Below are positions 27,362-35,257 of a stretch of 64,000 nt of DNA, in pieces. Numbering within the stretch: position 1 is the first letter of the stretch; each line of letters begins with the position of its first letter. The position numbers were made by a program, and so were the translations under genes. The notes beneath the pieces are model-generated. The model had not been told where the DNA came from and did not search any database. It saw only the letters and a list, made by a program, of their open reading frames with translations. The stretch comes from Pseudomonas fluorescens (GTDB lineage Bacteria; Pseudomonadota; Gammaproteobacteria; Pseudomonadales; Pseudomonadaceae): the NCBI RefSeq assembly GCF_902497785.1, contig NZ_CABVHK010000019.1, positions 1 through 64,000 on the forward strand, in the 5' to 3' direction.

Positions 27362-28435
27362 ATGGGAAAAGCGGTAGGAAAAGGACTTTCACTGACCAGG
27401 AGGCTTTACGCCTCGCGAACCCTGGGGCTGACCTTGGGATTGATCTGCGTCGGTGCCGCGATGTACCCGCTCGACCCGGCTCCGTGGGTGTGGGGGTTGA
27501 TGCTCTTCAACGGTGTTTTATGGCCGCATGTGGCTTACCAATGGGCGCGTCGGTCACCGGTGCCCTACCACGCCGAACACCGTAATCTGATGATCGATGC
27601 CTTCCTCGGTGGCCTCTGGGTTGCCGCGATGCAGTTCAACCCGCTGCCGAGCGCAGCAACGCTGGCCATGATGGCGATGAACAACGTGGCGATTGGCGGC
27701 TTGCGCTTTATGTTGGCCGGGACCGTTGCGCAAATCCTCGGGATCGGCGTCGGGTTCGTGGTGTTTGCGCCGACCTTCATTCCTGAAACCAGCCAATGGC
27801 AACTGTATGCCTGTTTGCCGTTGCTGTGTCTGTATCCGCTGGCACTGGGCTGGATCTGCTTTCGCCAAGCCACCACGTTGGGCCGGCACAAGCGCGAGTT
27901 GCTGGCCTTGAGCCGTACCGACAGCCTCACCGGCCTGCTCAACCACGGTGCCTGGAAGGATCAGCTGGAAGTTGAATTCCAGCGCTGCAAACGTCGGGAT
28001 CACGGCGGGGCGATTGCGTTGATCGACATCGACCATTTCAAAACCATCAACGACACCTACGGCCATGTCGCCGGGGACACTGTGTTGCGTCAGCTGAGCA
28101 AGATGCTCAATCAGAACCTGCGGGCGGCTGACGTGGCGGGCCGTTACGGCGGCGACGAGTTCTGTGTGATCCTTCCGGACGTCGCGCTCGAGAGCGCGGC
28201 TGCCGTCATGGATGCCCTGCGTGATCGCTTCGCCACCCTCGGTTACGAACAGAATCCGGCGCTGAAAGTCAGCCTGAGCATTGGCCTCGCCGCGTTCAAT
28301 CCGGCGCACACTGACGCAACACTGTGGCTCAACGATGCCGATCAGGCACTTTACGAAGCCAAGACCACCGGGCGCAATCGGGTGATCTGTAGCGGTGATG
28401 GCAAGCCCCGTGTCGAACTGCTCGACCCGGTCTGA
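27362..28435 (+). CDS. MASE2-GGDEF diguanylate cyclase
   Basis: 357-residue membrane diguanylate cyclase. The N-terminal ~170 residues are a MASE2 sensor with several helices (RRLYASRTLGLTLGLICVGA, then GLMLFNGVLWPHVAYQWARR). A GGDEF domain follows: TDSLTGLLNHGAW, DIDHFKTINDTYGHVAGD and the active-site RAADVAGRYGGDEF, which also contains the RxxD product-inhibition site five residues before GGDEF. All catalytic residues are intact, so it should make c-di-GMP and inhibit itself at high product. MASE2 cyclases such as AdrA/DgcC promote cellulose and curli-associated biofilms in enterobacteria; a link to the curli-like locus here is speculative. Confidence 0.92.
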   Translation: MGKAVGKGLSLTRRLYASRTLGLTLGLICVGAAMYPLDPAPWVWGLMLFNGVLWPHVAYQWARRSPVPYHAEHRNLMIDAFLGGLWVAAMQFNPLPSAATLAMMAMNNVAIGGLRFMLAGTVAQILGIGVGFVVFAPTFIPETSQWQLYACLPLLCLYPLALGWICFRQATTLGRHKRELLALSRTDSLTGLLNHGAWKDQLEVEFQRCKRRDHGGAIALIDIDHFKTINDTYGHVAGDTVLRQLSKMLNQNLRAADVAGRYGGDEFCVILPDVALESAAAVMDALRDRFATLGYEQNPALKVSLSIGLAAFNPAHTDATLWLNDADQALYEAKTTGRNRVICSGDGKPRVELLDPV

Positions 28436-28453
28436 AAGCCCGAACCAATACCT

Positions 28454-28482
28454 ATGTGGGAGCGAGCCAGCTCGCGAAAGGG
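28454..28482 (+). repeat. Single REP element
   Basis: TATGTGGGAGCGAGCCAGCT followed by CGCGAAAGG, after the cyclase gene. Confidence 0.6.
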
Positions 28483-28549
28483 CCGTGTGATTCATTATTA
28501 GTGTGCGAGCCTGTCTGCGGATGTCGATACCCGATGCTGTTCCGGTTGT

Positions 28550-29206
28550 TCATTTAGACGGTTGCCACTCCCCATTCAACTGCGACAACGTCTGTTCATA
28601 AAAGGCTATCTCCCCCGTCGCGATACCCGGATGGGTCGGCAAATAGTCTTCGTCGAAACACCAGGCCTGGGCGCCCTCGGTTAACACGGGCGCATGGATG
28701 ACTACGCTCAGTGAAGAGGACAAGCATTGCGGCGGTAGCTGACTGTGCACTTCGTAAAAGGGTTCCATATGCAGTACTTCTCCCGGTGCCAGTTTCTGGA
28801 TTGTTTCTTCGCCTAAAGGAGGACGAACTCCGGCGCTGAGTGGCAGCCGGGTTAGAATCTTGCGTTTTATGGTGGTGTAGCCATCGCCGCTGTAATGCAC
28901 TGCGTAAATTTCGAAATCATGGGTATGGTTCAGATCATAGATAAAAGTTTCTCTTTCATCCTGACTGGAAACAGGCGCCCAGAACCCGAGCCGAATAGAG
29001 TAGGCATCTGTGTAATACAGCACAAACGCGTAGGCGTTGTACAAACTGTTTTTGGTGCTGTAGCCGTCACGCTGGATCGTGTTGTAAAGGTGCTCACTTA
29101 ACAACGTCCTGTTTGTCGCAAGTTCACGCAGATCAGCAATGATGGCTGGTTTGTCATGATCCAGGTCGTAGGAGTCCATGCGTTCGATAAAGGTTTTCAG
29201 TTTCAT
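28550..29206 (-). CDS. Unrecognised cupin-like protein, peptide locus gene C
   Basis: 218-residue soluble protein. An N-terminal helical part (FIERMDSYDLDHDKPAIIAD) leads into a beta-rich region with a cupin-like motif NHTHDFEIYAVHYSGDGY and a second block LAPGEVLHMEPFYEVHSQ. The spaced His/Glu residues could bind a metal, as in cupin dioxygenases; this reading is tentative. Its start overlaps the stop of the 259-aa gene as ATGA, so translation is coupled. Together with that gene it follows the 57-aa peptide gene, suggesting a modification, binding or immunity role. Family not recognised. Confidence 0.7.
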   Translation of the reverse strand: MKLKTFIERMDSYDLDHDKPAIIADLRELATNRTLLSEHLYNTIQRDGYSTKNSLYNAYAFVLYYTDAYSIRLGFWAPVSSQDERETFIYDLNHTHDFEIYAVHYSGDGYTTIKRKILTRLPLSAGVRPPLGEETIQKLAPGEVLHMEPFYEVHSQLPPQCLSSSLSVVIHAPVLTEGAQAWCFDEDYLPTHPGIATGEIAFYEQTLSQLNGEWQPSK

Positions 29207-29982
29207 GCCATTTCACTCATGTGCTGGTCCAGCAAATCATTGAGACGGGTGTTTTGCAGCTTCCTCAGGAGGGGGGCATAACCCAGCGCAGTGTCGGCAT
29301 TGTCCAGATGAATTATTTGAAAGGCCTTCCAGGCAACAGCCGGGTGGTAGTGATATATCAGCTCTTCAGCCACTTTGCCGGCTCCGGGGTCGTGGGTTGC
29401 TTCGAGCAATTCCAGGCTGACGAGATAGCGGGCGGCGCTATCGTCATGGGGGAACCAGGCAGTTTTTTGCAGTGACTCGCGATTGAAAACGCTGATGTCC
29501 GCGATCGAGTCCGGGAAATTGAGGCTGCCAATAAACGCGGGATGGCCGGTGCCGTACGGATTGGAGTCGTACAGGTCCTTGGTGCCGTTTATGAACAACG
29601 GGTTGCTGGCGTCCACGACGATCAGCTCCCCGGGAGTCAGATGGTCGCCTTCACATTGATAAAGCTGGATCGGAAACGACTGCGCATCGATAGCAAACAA
29701 GATGCTGTTTCCGGGAACAGAATAGAGCTGTTCAGGCGCGGGGGCGAAGTCAGGCGCCTTCAGACTGATGTTGCCATGACTGTTGCTGTACAGGGTCAAT
29801 CTTCCGACATGAGTATTGGTCAGTTTCATGATCTCGGCGCTGTGAGATATATCCACACTGTGGGCTGACTGTCTGGGTAGCTGGTTTGCCAAACGTTTGA
29901 TTTCGACGCTCATGTCAAGCGCCTGAATGTGCGCGATGATGTGTGAGGGGGGCAGGTTGGAATCGAGTATTTCCTTAATCAT
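29203..29982 (-). CDS. Unrecognised protein, peptide locus gene B
   Basis: 259-residue soluble protein in two parts. Residues ~60-170 are beta-rich and cupin-like (SVPGNSILFAIDAQSFPIQL, LTPGELIVVDASNPLFINGT). The C-terminal ~90 residues are helical and His-rich (EELIYHYHPAVAWKAFQIIH), resembling a HEAT-like pair. Both this and the next protein carry a (L)(A/T)PGE(V/L) motif in the beta-rich part, so they may share a fold. It is the first of two coupled genes behind the 57-aa peptide gene and a strong hairpin. No enzyme family assigned. Confidence 0.7.
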   Translation of the reverse strand: MIKEILDSNLPPSHIIAHIQALDMSVEIKRLANQLPRQSAHSVDISHSAEIMKLTNTHVGRLTLYSNSHGNISLKAPDFAPAPEQLYSVPGNSILFAIDAQSFPIQLYQCEGDHLTPGELIVVDASNPLFINGTKDLYDSNPYGTGHPAFIGSLNFPDSIADISVFNRESLQKTAWFPHDDSAARYLVSLELLEATHDPGAGKVAEELIYHYHPAVAWKAFQIIHLDNADTALGYAPLLRKLQNTRLNDLLDQHMSEMA

Positions 29983-30019
29983 GAGGAGCCTCGTTTGTTT
30001 GATTACAGTTCTATAAGCA

Positions 30020-30054
30020 GGCGTCAGCGGCTGTTTGAAGCCGCCGCTGGCGCC
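30020..30054 (-). other. Strong hairpin between peptide gene and partner genes
   Basis: Arms 30020-30031 and 30043-30054 pair over 12 bp (one A-C mismatch in the minus-strand RNA) around an 11-base loop, with no U-tract after it. Precursor-peptide operons often carry such a partial terminator or stabilising stem so that the peptide mRNA exceeds that of the enzymes. Confidence 0.55.
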
Positions 30055-30113
30055 GGTTGTTTATGTGTGTAATTAAAGGCATCAGTTGCTGATAAGATTA
30101 ATGGGTCAATCGA

Positions 30114-30287
30114 TTAGTCTTTGAGGGTGTCCCAGACTTTCTTGATTTCGTGAATGTTAGCCACGTTATAGCGAGTTGTGACTCTGCCGCAGGTGATTTC
30201 ATTGTCAGACTGAGCCTGAGTGTTGATCACGTTGCTTCCAGCACGTAACAAAGGGCAGTTGTTCCAGTTTTCAGTAGCGTAATTCAT
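30114..30287 (-). CDS. Small conserved peptide 1 (precursor-like)
   Basis: 57-residue peptide with no signal sequence, starting MNYATENWNNCPLLRAGSNV and ending NIHEIKKVWDTLKD. It has two Cys (11 and 33). The 74-aa peptide at 31685-31909 aligns with it without gaps over 52 residues, sharing about 25 positions including ATxNWxN, PL, NT, Cys33, TxRxN and NIHEIKKxW. AAGGAAG lies 7 bases before the ATG. Leaderless small size, a duplicated relative, a following hairpin and two coupled partner genes resemble a modified-peptide precursor or quorum peptide, but this is inference. Confidence 0.75.
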   Translation of the reverse strand: MNYATENWNNCPLLRAGSNVINTQAQSDNEITCGRVTTRYNVANIHEIKKVWDTLKD

Positions 30288-30412
30288 AAATACTTCCTTT
30301 TTGTTTTTAGGTTTGAGCGGCAATTAACCGCCCGGGCTTTTAGGAGTGGCATGGTTTTGAAAGTTGCTGTTTGCATTTCCGAATCTACATCGGATATGTT
30401 TTAAGCGTTTTC

Positions 30413-30441
30413 AGATTAGAGGGGGTGCAAGTTAGTTGCAA
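30413..30441 (-). promoter_or_regulatory. Candidate sigma-70 promoter of the peptide operon
   Basis: Minus strand TTGCAA (30441-30436), 17 bases, TAATCT (30418-30413), in an AT-rich stretch. It would give a ~120-base leader to peptide 1. The rest of 30288-30605 holds a small GCCGGT/ACCGGC hairpin near 30540 that may end the decarboxylase transcript, and no other gene. Confidence 0.4.
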
Positions 30442-30605
30442 CTCAATAGTTGTTATTAAATATTGGTATTCTATTGTTTGATTATGTAATGTTTTCAAAC
30501 ACAGGTGAAAGCTGATCGTCTCCCGATCCCGGGCGATCCTGCCGGTGACATTGCGTCTACCGGCCGGATCAAAAGGCGCCTTTTTGCAGCAGCCTCAGAG
30601 CGTTC

Positions 30606-31475
30606 TCATTCCTTGACGCTCATGAATTCTTCCGCCCAGCGAATGTACTCTTCAGGTTGCGTGTACGTATGCGTCAACTCGGTCGCGCTCAAATCCGACG
30701 CCTGAGTGAAGATCTGGCGTTGTTCCCGCAGGCTGTCATACGTTGCCTTGATCGCAGCGAAATAGGCGCCATGCCCGTCAATGGTGACGCGCACACCAAG
30801 TTCGGCCAGGCGTTTGTCGTCGCGCAGCAGCGGATTGCCGTAGGTGACCAGCATCAGCGGCACGCTCAAATGCTCTGCAATCTGTTCGAGGTGATCGAAG
30901 TCGCGCACGCCCACCATGCAGATCCCGTCGGCACCGGCGGCCTGGTATTGCCGGGTGCGGCTGATCACTTTCTGAACCGGCAGGATCCCTGCGTTGGTGC
31001 GGGCAATGACTGCCATCTCTGAATCGACCCGGGCTTCCAGCCCTGCGCGAATCTTGCCGACACCTTCGGCCACGCTGATCAGGTCGGTGGACTTGCGGCC
31101 GAACTGAGCGGGCAGCAGCGTATCTTCGATGGTCAGCGCAGCGATGCCCGCACGTTCGAGTTCGACGATGGTACGCATGACGTTGAGTGCGTTGCCGTAG
31201 CCGTGGTCGGCGTCGGCAATGACCGGCAATTGGGCGACGCGGCCGATGCGGGTGGCTTGCTCAGCGAATTCGCTGAGGGTGATCAGGGCGAAATCGGGAG
31301 CGCCGAGTACCTGCAGCGAGGCGACCGACCCGCCCAGGATACCCACTTCAAAACCCAGGTCTCCGGCGATCCGTGCCGACATCGGGTCGAAGACCGACGC
31401 TGTGTGATAGCAGGTGTTGGAAGCGAACAGCTCGCGGAAATGACGGCGTAAATCCTGATGTGACAGCCTGGACAT
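30606..31475 (-). CDS. Oxaloacetate decarboxylase, PEP mutase/isocitrate lyase superfamily
   Basis: 289-residue (beta/alpha)8 enzyme closely resembling the P. aeruginosa PA4872-type oxaloacetate decarboxylase, which yields pyruvate and CO2 with Mg2+. Diagnostic blocks: SVFDPMSARIAGDLGFEVGI, LGGSVASLQVLGAPD, metal-binding ADADHGYGNALNV, TIEDTLLPAQFG and the C-terminal TIDGHGAYFAAIKATYDSLR. The start at 31475 has GGTGGA upstream. It sits between the two related peptide genes on the same strand; a metabolic role unrelated to them is the default reading. Confidence 0.87.
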   Translation of the reverse strand: MSRLSHQDLRRHFRELFASNTCYHTASVFDPMSARIAGDLGFEVGILGGSVASLQVLGAPDFALITLSEFAEQATRIGRVAQLPVIADADHGYGNALNVMRTIVELERAGIAALTIEDTLLPAQFGRKSTDLISVAEGVGKIRAGLEARVDSEMAVIARTNAGILPVQKVISRTRQYQAAGADGICMVGVRDFDHLEQIAEHLSVPLMLVTYGNPLLRDDKRLAELGVRVTIDGHGAYFAAIKATYDSLREQRQIFTQASDLSATELTHTYTQPEEYIRWAEEFMSVKE

Positions 31476-31684
31476 GTGAGTTCCACCAATGCAATGGGAA
31501 TGGAATGGCTTGAGCAAGAGTGTCAACGCCGAAGATACAAAAGGCTATCACGCGGAGGGGGAAACAATGATGACGAATTTTCTGGGCCGCAAGGTCTGAT
31601 GACAGGTACGGCCACCAGGCTCACAAACAAGGCTGCAGATCGGGGCCGTCCACAGCCTGCATGATGTGATCGACGCGCACGTTT

Positions 31685-31909
31685 TCAGGCGTGTGCTGGT
31701 AACGCAGTATTCGAGCTTATCGGCTGAGGCGTATGTTGTGTTTCCGCCAGCTGCCAGTATTTTTTTATCTCGTGGATATTTCCGATATTCAGTCGAGGCG
31801 TTGCGCCCCAACAATCAATAGTGTGTGCCTTTTGCGTAGCCGTATTGAGGATGTCCGTTTTTGCGCAAAAGAGAGGGGTGTTGGTCCAGTTGGAAGTTGC
31901 ATGTGGCAT
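31685..31909 (-). CDS. Small conserved peptide 2 (precursor-like)
   Basis: 74-residue homologue of peptide 1: it starts MPHATSNWTNTPLFCAKTDI, keeps Cys33 and the NIHEIKKYW block, and adds a 22-residue tail rich in Pro, Ser and Thr. Its second Cys is at 15 rather than 11. The ribosome site is weak (GAGAC), and an in-frame start at 31975 would add 22 residues. It lies 124 bp downstream of the aruG-like gene and has no dedicated partner genes next to it, so it may share those behind peptide 1. Confidence 0.7.
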   Translation of the reverse strand: MPHATSNWTNTPLFCAKTDILNTATQKAHTIDCWGATPRLNIGNIHEIKKYWQLAETQHTPQPISSNTALPAHA

Positions 31910-32033
31910 TGCACTGTCTCGTTGTATTGATTTAATTGAGACTTTGAGTATGGGGAGGGGGCTCCTTGCAGGCAATTCGGGAGTTGTTAGTTTTTATAGT
32001 GAGTTGTTATTGAATGTTTTCGGGCGGTGCCCG

Positions 32034-33068
32034 TTACGCGGCTACAGCCTGCCTTTGCTGATTGAGCAGGGGCACTGCGCGGACCGAGTCACCGGGTTGC
32101 AGTTGCAGGCGTTTGGCAGTCAGGCGGTCGACAATCAGGCTGTTGCCCACCCGTCTGGCCGGAGCGGCGGTGATTCGGCAGTTTTCCAGTCGGCGGTTGT
32201 GAATCAGCCAGACCGGAGACTGGTCGTCTGGCACGCCGATGGCAAGCGCCAAGGGTTGACTGTCGCGCACCGTGCGAATGTTTGACAGGGGGGCTTCTAT
32301 CACCGGGCCGGCGTCGAAGATGTCGATGTAACCCTTGTGAGTGAAACCTTCGGCGGTCAGGATTTTTAATGCCGGCTCGGTGTTCGAGTGCGCCTTGCCG
32401 ATGACCGCCTGGGCTTGTTCGGTCAGCAGGCAGGTGTAAAGCGGTTGGCGTGGCATCAGTTCGGCGATGAAGGATTTGCTGCCCAGCCCCGACAAATGAT
32501 CGGCATGGCTGAACTCCATCTTGAAGAAGTGCCGCCCAAGGCTGTCCCAGAAGGGTGAGCAGCCATTTTCATCGGCGCTGCCGCGCAGTTCGGCGATCAG
32601 TTTTTCGCCAAACAGGTGCGCAAATTCGGCCACGAACAGCAAACGTCCCAGCGACAGCAATCGTCCATTACTGCCCTGACGTTGATCGGGTCGCAAAAAC
32701 AGCGAGCAGATTTCCGATTGCCCGGTCATTTCGTTGTTCAGAAACAGTGTGGGAATCTGCCGCTGAATGCCCAGGTCCGGTGAGGAGCTGACCGTCAGCC
32801 CGACCCGATAGTTGTACCAGGGCTCGCGCAAACCCACGGCCCCCGTCAGGGCGCTGACACCCACCACTTGCTGATCGTCATCTTCGAGCACGAACAGGTA
32901 GTCGGCGTCGGCGCGTTCGACCTGTTCGGCGAAGGTTCTTTGTGCCCAGCGCACCCGGTGGGCCAGACGGTCCTCGTTGGCCGGCAGGGTGGTGAACCCC
33001 GGGCCGGCTTCCCGCACCAGCGCCAGCAGGGCGGGCAAGTCGGTGACGTGAACCGGGCGGACGATCAT
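32034..33068 (-). CDS. Arginine N-succinyltransferase-like subunit, AruG paralogue
   Basis: 344-residue acyltransferase of the AstA/AruFG family: RPVHVTDLPALLALVREAGP, YNYRVGLTVSSSPDLGIQRQ, NNEMTGQSEICSLFLRPDQR, CSPFWDSLGRHFFKMEF, IAELMPRQPLYTCLLTEQAQ and GYIDIFDAGP all match the family layout. AruFG transfers succinyl from succinyl-CoA to arginine/ornithine. The gene lies 55 bp after its AruF-like partner, but none of the remaining ast/aru genes are here, so this is likely an extra pair rather than the catabolic operon copy. Substrate may differ. Confidence 0.82.
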   Translation of the reverse strand: MIVRPVHVTDLPALLALVREAGPGFTTLPANEDRLAHRVRWAQRTFAEQVERADADYLFVLEDDDQQVVGVSALTGAVGLREPWYNYRVGLTVSSSPDLGIQRQIPTLFLNNEMTGQSEICSLFLRPDQRQGSNGRLLSLGRLLFVAEFAHLFGEKLIAELRGSADENGCSPFWDSLGRHFFKMEFSHADHLSGLGSKSFIAELMPRQPLYTCLLTEQAQAVIGKAHSNTEPALKILTAEGFTHKGYIDIFDAGPVIEAPLSNIRTVRDSQPLALAIGVPDDQSPVWLIHNRRLENCRITAAPARRVGNSLIVDRLTAKRLQLQPGDSVRAVPLLNQQRQAVAA

Positions 33069-33123
33069 GATGCTGTTCCTTCTACGGGCTGGCGCGTTCG
33101 GCGGGCACGGGGCGGGATAAAAC

Positions 33124-34140
33124 TCACAGGGCGATCACCCGGACGGGGCCACCGTCGGTCACGTTCAGGGCGGTACACATCTTGGCGCTCAAGGCCACAG
33201 GTCGCCCAGGGTTGTAATCCAGATCGGCGACGATGGCGCGAAAGTCCTTCAGTGAATCGTTGCTCACCAGATAGCGGCCGCGGGCATCGATGGCGTCGAC
33301 CGGCGTCACCTCGGCGATTTCGCTCTGGGCGATGGAGCGAATGTTGGCGAGACGTGCATACAAGGTCGGCCCCCCGTCGAACAGATCGATGTAGCTGTTG
33401 GTCTCGAAGCCCTCGCGTTCAAGGATATCGAATGCCTCCTGACCCTCGGGGTGGATCCGGCCGATACAGTCTTGCGCCGCTTGGGACAGCATGGGCACAT
33501 AGATCGGGTAGTGCGGCATCAATTCGGCGAGGAACGTCCTGCTCTCGAGTCCGCACAGGCGCTCCGCCTCGGGGTAGGGCAGGTCGAAGAAGTGCTTGCC
33601 CAGCGCATCCCAGAACGGTGACCGCCCTTGTTCGTCGCTGTAGCCGACGATTTCGGTGATCACCGCTTCGGCAAAGCGTCCGGTGTGGGCAGCGATAAAC
33701 ATCAGTCGCGCGCGCGACAGCAATTCGGCAGACGGAGTGCCCACCAGCGCCGTATCGATGTGAAAACCCCGCAGCAGCGTGTGGCCGCTGAGATCGTGGC
33801 ACAACGACAACGCTGGCACACCGTGCTCGATGTTCAGTTCTCGCGAGGCACTGGTGAAGTGGCGGTTGCGCAGACTGTAGAAGGGTTCGTTGAAGCCGGC
33901 GGTGGCCAGGATTTCCGAACAGCCCGCCAGGCGCTGGTTCGTCAGGTCCTCCAGCACGAAGAAGTAATTTTCCGGACCATGCCCCTGGACGTCTTTACCC
34001 AATGAATCGCAGGAATCGAGGATCCGTTCACGCAGGCGTTCGGTGTCGTCTGGCAAGGATGTGACCCCGACCAGGCTTTCGCGCGCCAGTCGCTGCAACT
34101 GCGGCAGGTCAGTTAACTCCACTGGGCGTAAGACCAGCAT
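33124..34140 (-). CDS. Arginine N-succinyltransferase-like subunit, AruF paralogue
   Basis: 338-residue partner of the AruG-like subunit. Family blocks: RPVELTDLPQLQRLARESLV, GVTSLPDD, SLCHDLSGHTLLRGFHID, RSPFWDALGKHFFDLPY, FLAELMPHYPIYVPML and SYIDLFDGGPTL. AGGAG precedes the start. It heads the co-oriented series that runs through both peptides to 28550. The family is clear; assignment to arginine rather than another amine is inferred. Confidence 0.82.
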   Translation of the reverse strand: MLVLRPVELTDLPQLQRLARESLVGVTSLPDDTERLRERILDSCDSLGKDVQGHGPENYFFVLEDLTNQRLAGCSEILATAGFNEPFYSLRNRHFTSASRELNIEHGVPALSLCHDLSGHTLLRGFHIDTALVGTPSAELLSRARLMFIAAHTGRFAEAVITEIVGYSDEQGRSPFWDALGKHFFDLPYPEAERLCGLESRTFLAELMPHYPIYVPMLSQAAQDCIGRIHPEGQEAFDILEREGFETNSYIDLFDGGPTLYARLANIRSIAQSEIAEVTPVDAIDARGRYLVSNDSLKDFRAIVADLDYNPGRPVALSAKMCTALNVTDGGPVRVIAL

Positions 34141-34684
34141 GGATGCACTCCTGTATCAAAGGGCTCGGCGGTTGGCTCGAACCTGACTATCACTGTCGGT
34201 TTCCACGCATTGCATCGGCGGTCGCTGGACTGGTTTTCCGGCGTCGCTCTTTTTTTAGTCAGCTGTTACTCGGGACAACATTGTGACGGCGGCACGATGT
34301 ATTGACCGGCCGGTCGGGGTTTCGGGGGCTTGGGTGGTAGTCGGTGTGGCTGGGAAAGGGCATCCGGGCTCCTGCTGGATGGGGTGTTTAGATTGCATAA
34401 TCCGTTGGCGCAGTATTTATTTAACCCGCGCCTCATGTCTAGTGAATTTTTGTGCAGTCGTTTCCGCCCTCAAATGCGACGAAATGCCCGTCTGCCGGGG
34501 GCTACGCGGATGTCGATCAGTTTTGTAGGTTCTCGCTGACAAGGTTGTCGGACATAGCCGCTTTTCAGACTTAATGCGTGTTTAGCGAGGAAAACGAAAC
34601 GCCCGCCATCGCGTTTCTTACGGCACAATTGGACGGTTCGGCGTGGTTTTACGCTGTTTTTTTCCATTGAATGAGTGAGCTTTC
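34141..34684. other. 544-bp intergenic region between divergent genes
   Basis: It separates the aruF-like gene (minus) from the phosphatase-cobF operon (plus). Open frames here are short and lack ribosome sites. A T-tract near 34249 and a T-tract hairpin near 34655-34670 are visible. I did not find the B12-box of a cobalamin riboswitch. Confidence 0.5.
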
Positions 34685-35257
34685 GTGCAGGCGACCCGTT
34701 TGACTCTGATGTGCCACGCTCGAACCGTCGCACAGAAACTGGCGCGCTTTCCTACGGATGAGCCTGTGGAGATGGATTGGCAATCGACGAAGGGTTCCCT
34801 TCGCTCCAGGTTTACGGGGACACCACGTCTGGTTTGCGGTCCGGAACAGCGCACGCGGCAAACCGCCGAGCTGTTAGGGACCGACGTTGAAATAAACGAA
34901 GCTCTGCGAGATTGCGACTTCGGACGCTGGAACGGCAAGCGAATTGACGACCTGCAGAAGAGCGAACCCGAGACGCTGCAGGCCTGGCTCGATGATCCGT
35001 GTTCTGCACCCCACGGTGGCGAGTCGGTGGCGCACGTTCAAGTACGGGTCACCGCCTGGCTGGCAACGTTGCAAGCCACACCGGGGCATGTTGTGGCGGT
35101 CACCCATCCATTTGTAATCCGCGCCGCCCTGGCTCATGTGCTGCAAAGCCCGGTGTCCAACCTGATCGACGTCGAGCCGCTCGGCGTCATCGAATTGCGA
35201 TTCAACGGTCGCTGGCGCTTGCGTTTGACAGGCACTGGCCGCGAGGAAACATGTTGA
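34685..35257 (+). CDS. Histidine phosphatase-superfamily protein beside cobF
   Basis: 190-residue protein of the phosphoglycerate-mutase-like superfamily. The usual RHG motif is altered to MCHART (catalytic His kept, Arg and Gly replaced); EQRTRQTAELLG, CDFGRWNG, PHGGES and VTHPFVIRA correspond to the other conserved blocks. It overlaps cobF by one base in a TGATG stop-start, so the two are co-translated. This supports a role near cobalamin synthesis (CobC-like) or a repurposed binding protein. The start is GTG; an ATG at 34709 would cut into strand 1. Confidence 0.78.
   Translation: MQATRLTLMCHARTVAQKLARFPTDEPVEMDWQSTKGSLRSRFTGTPRLVCGPEQRTRQTAELLGTDVEINEALRDCDFGRWNGKRIDDLQKSEPETLQAWLDDPCSAPHGGESVAHVQVRVTAWLATLQATPGHVVAVTHPFVIRAALAHVLQSPVSNLIDVEPLGVIELRFNGRWRLRLTGTGREETC

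Noticed and set aside
34141..34684. Cobalamin riboswitch upstream of the phosphatase-cobF operon
   Set aside because: No B12-box-like sequence was found by eye.
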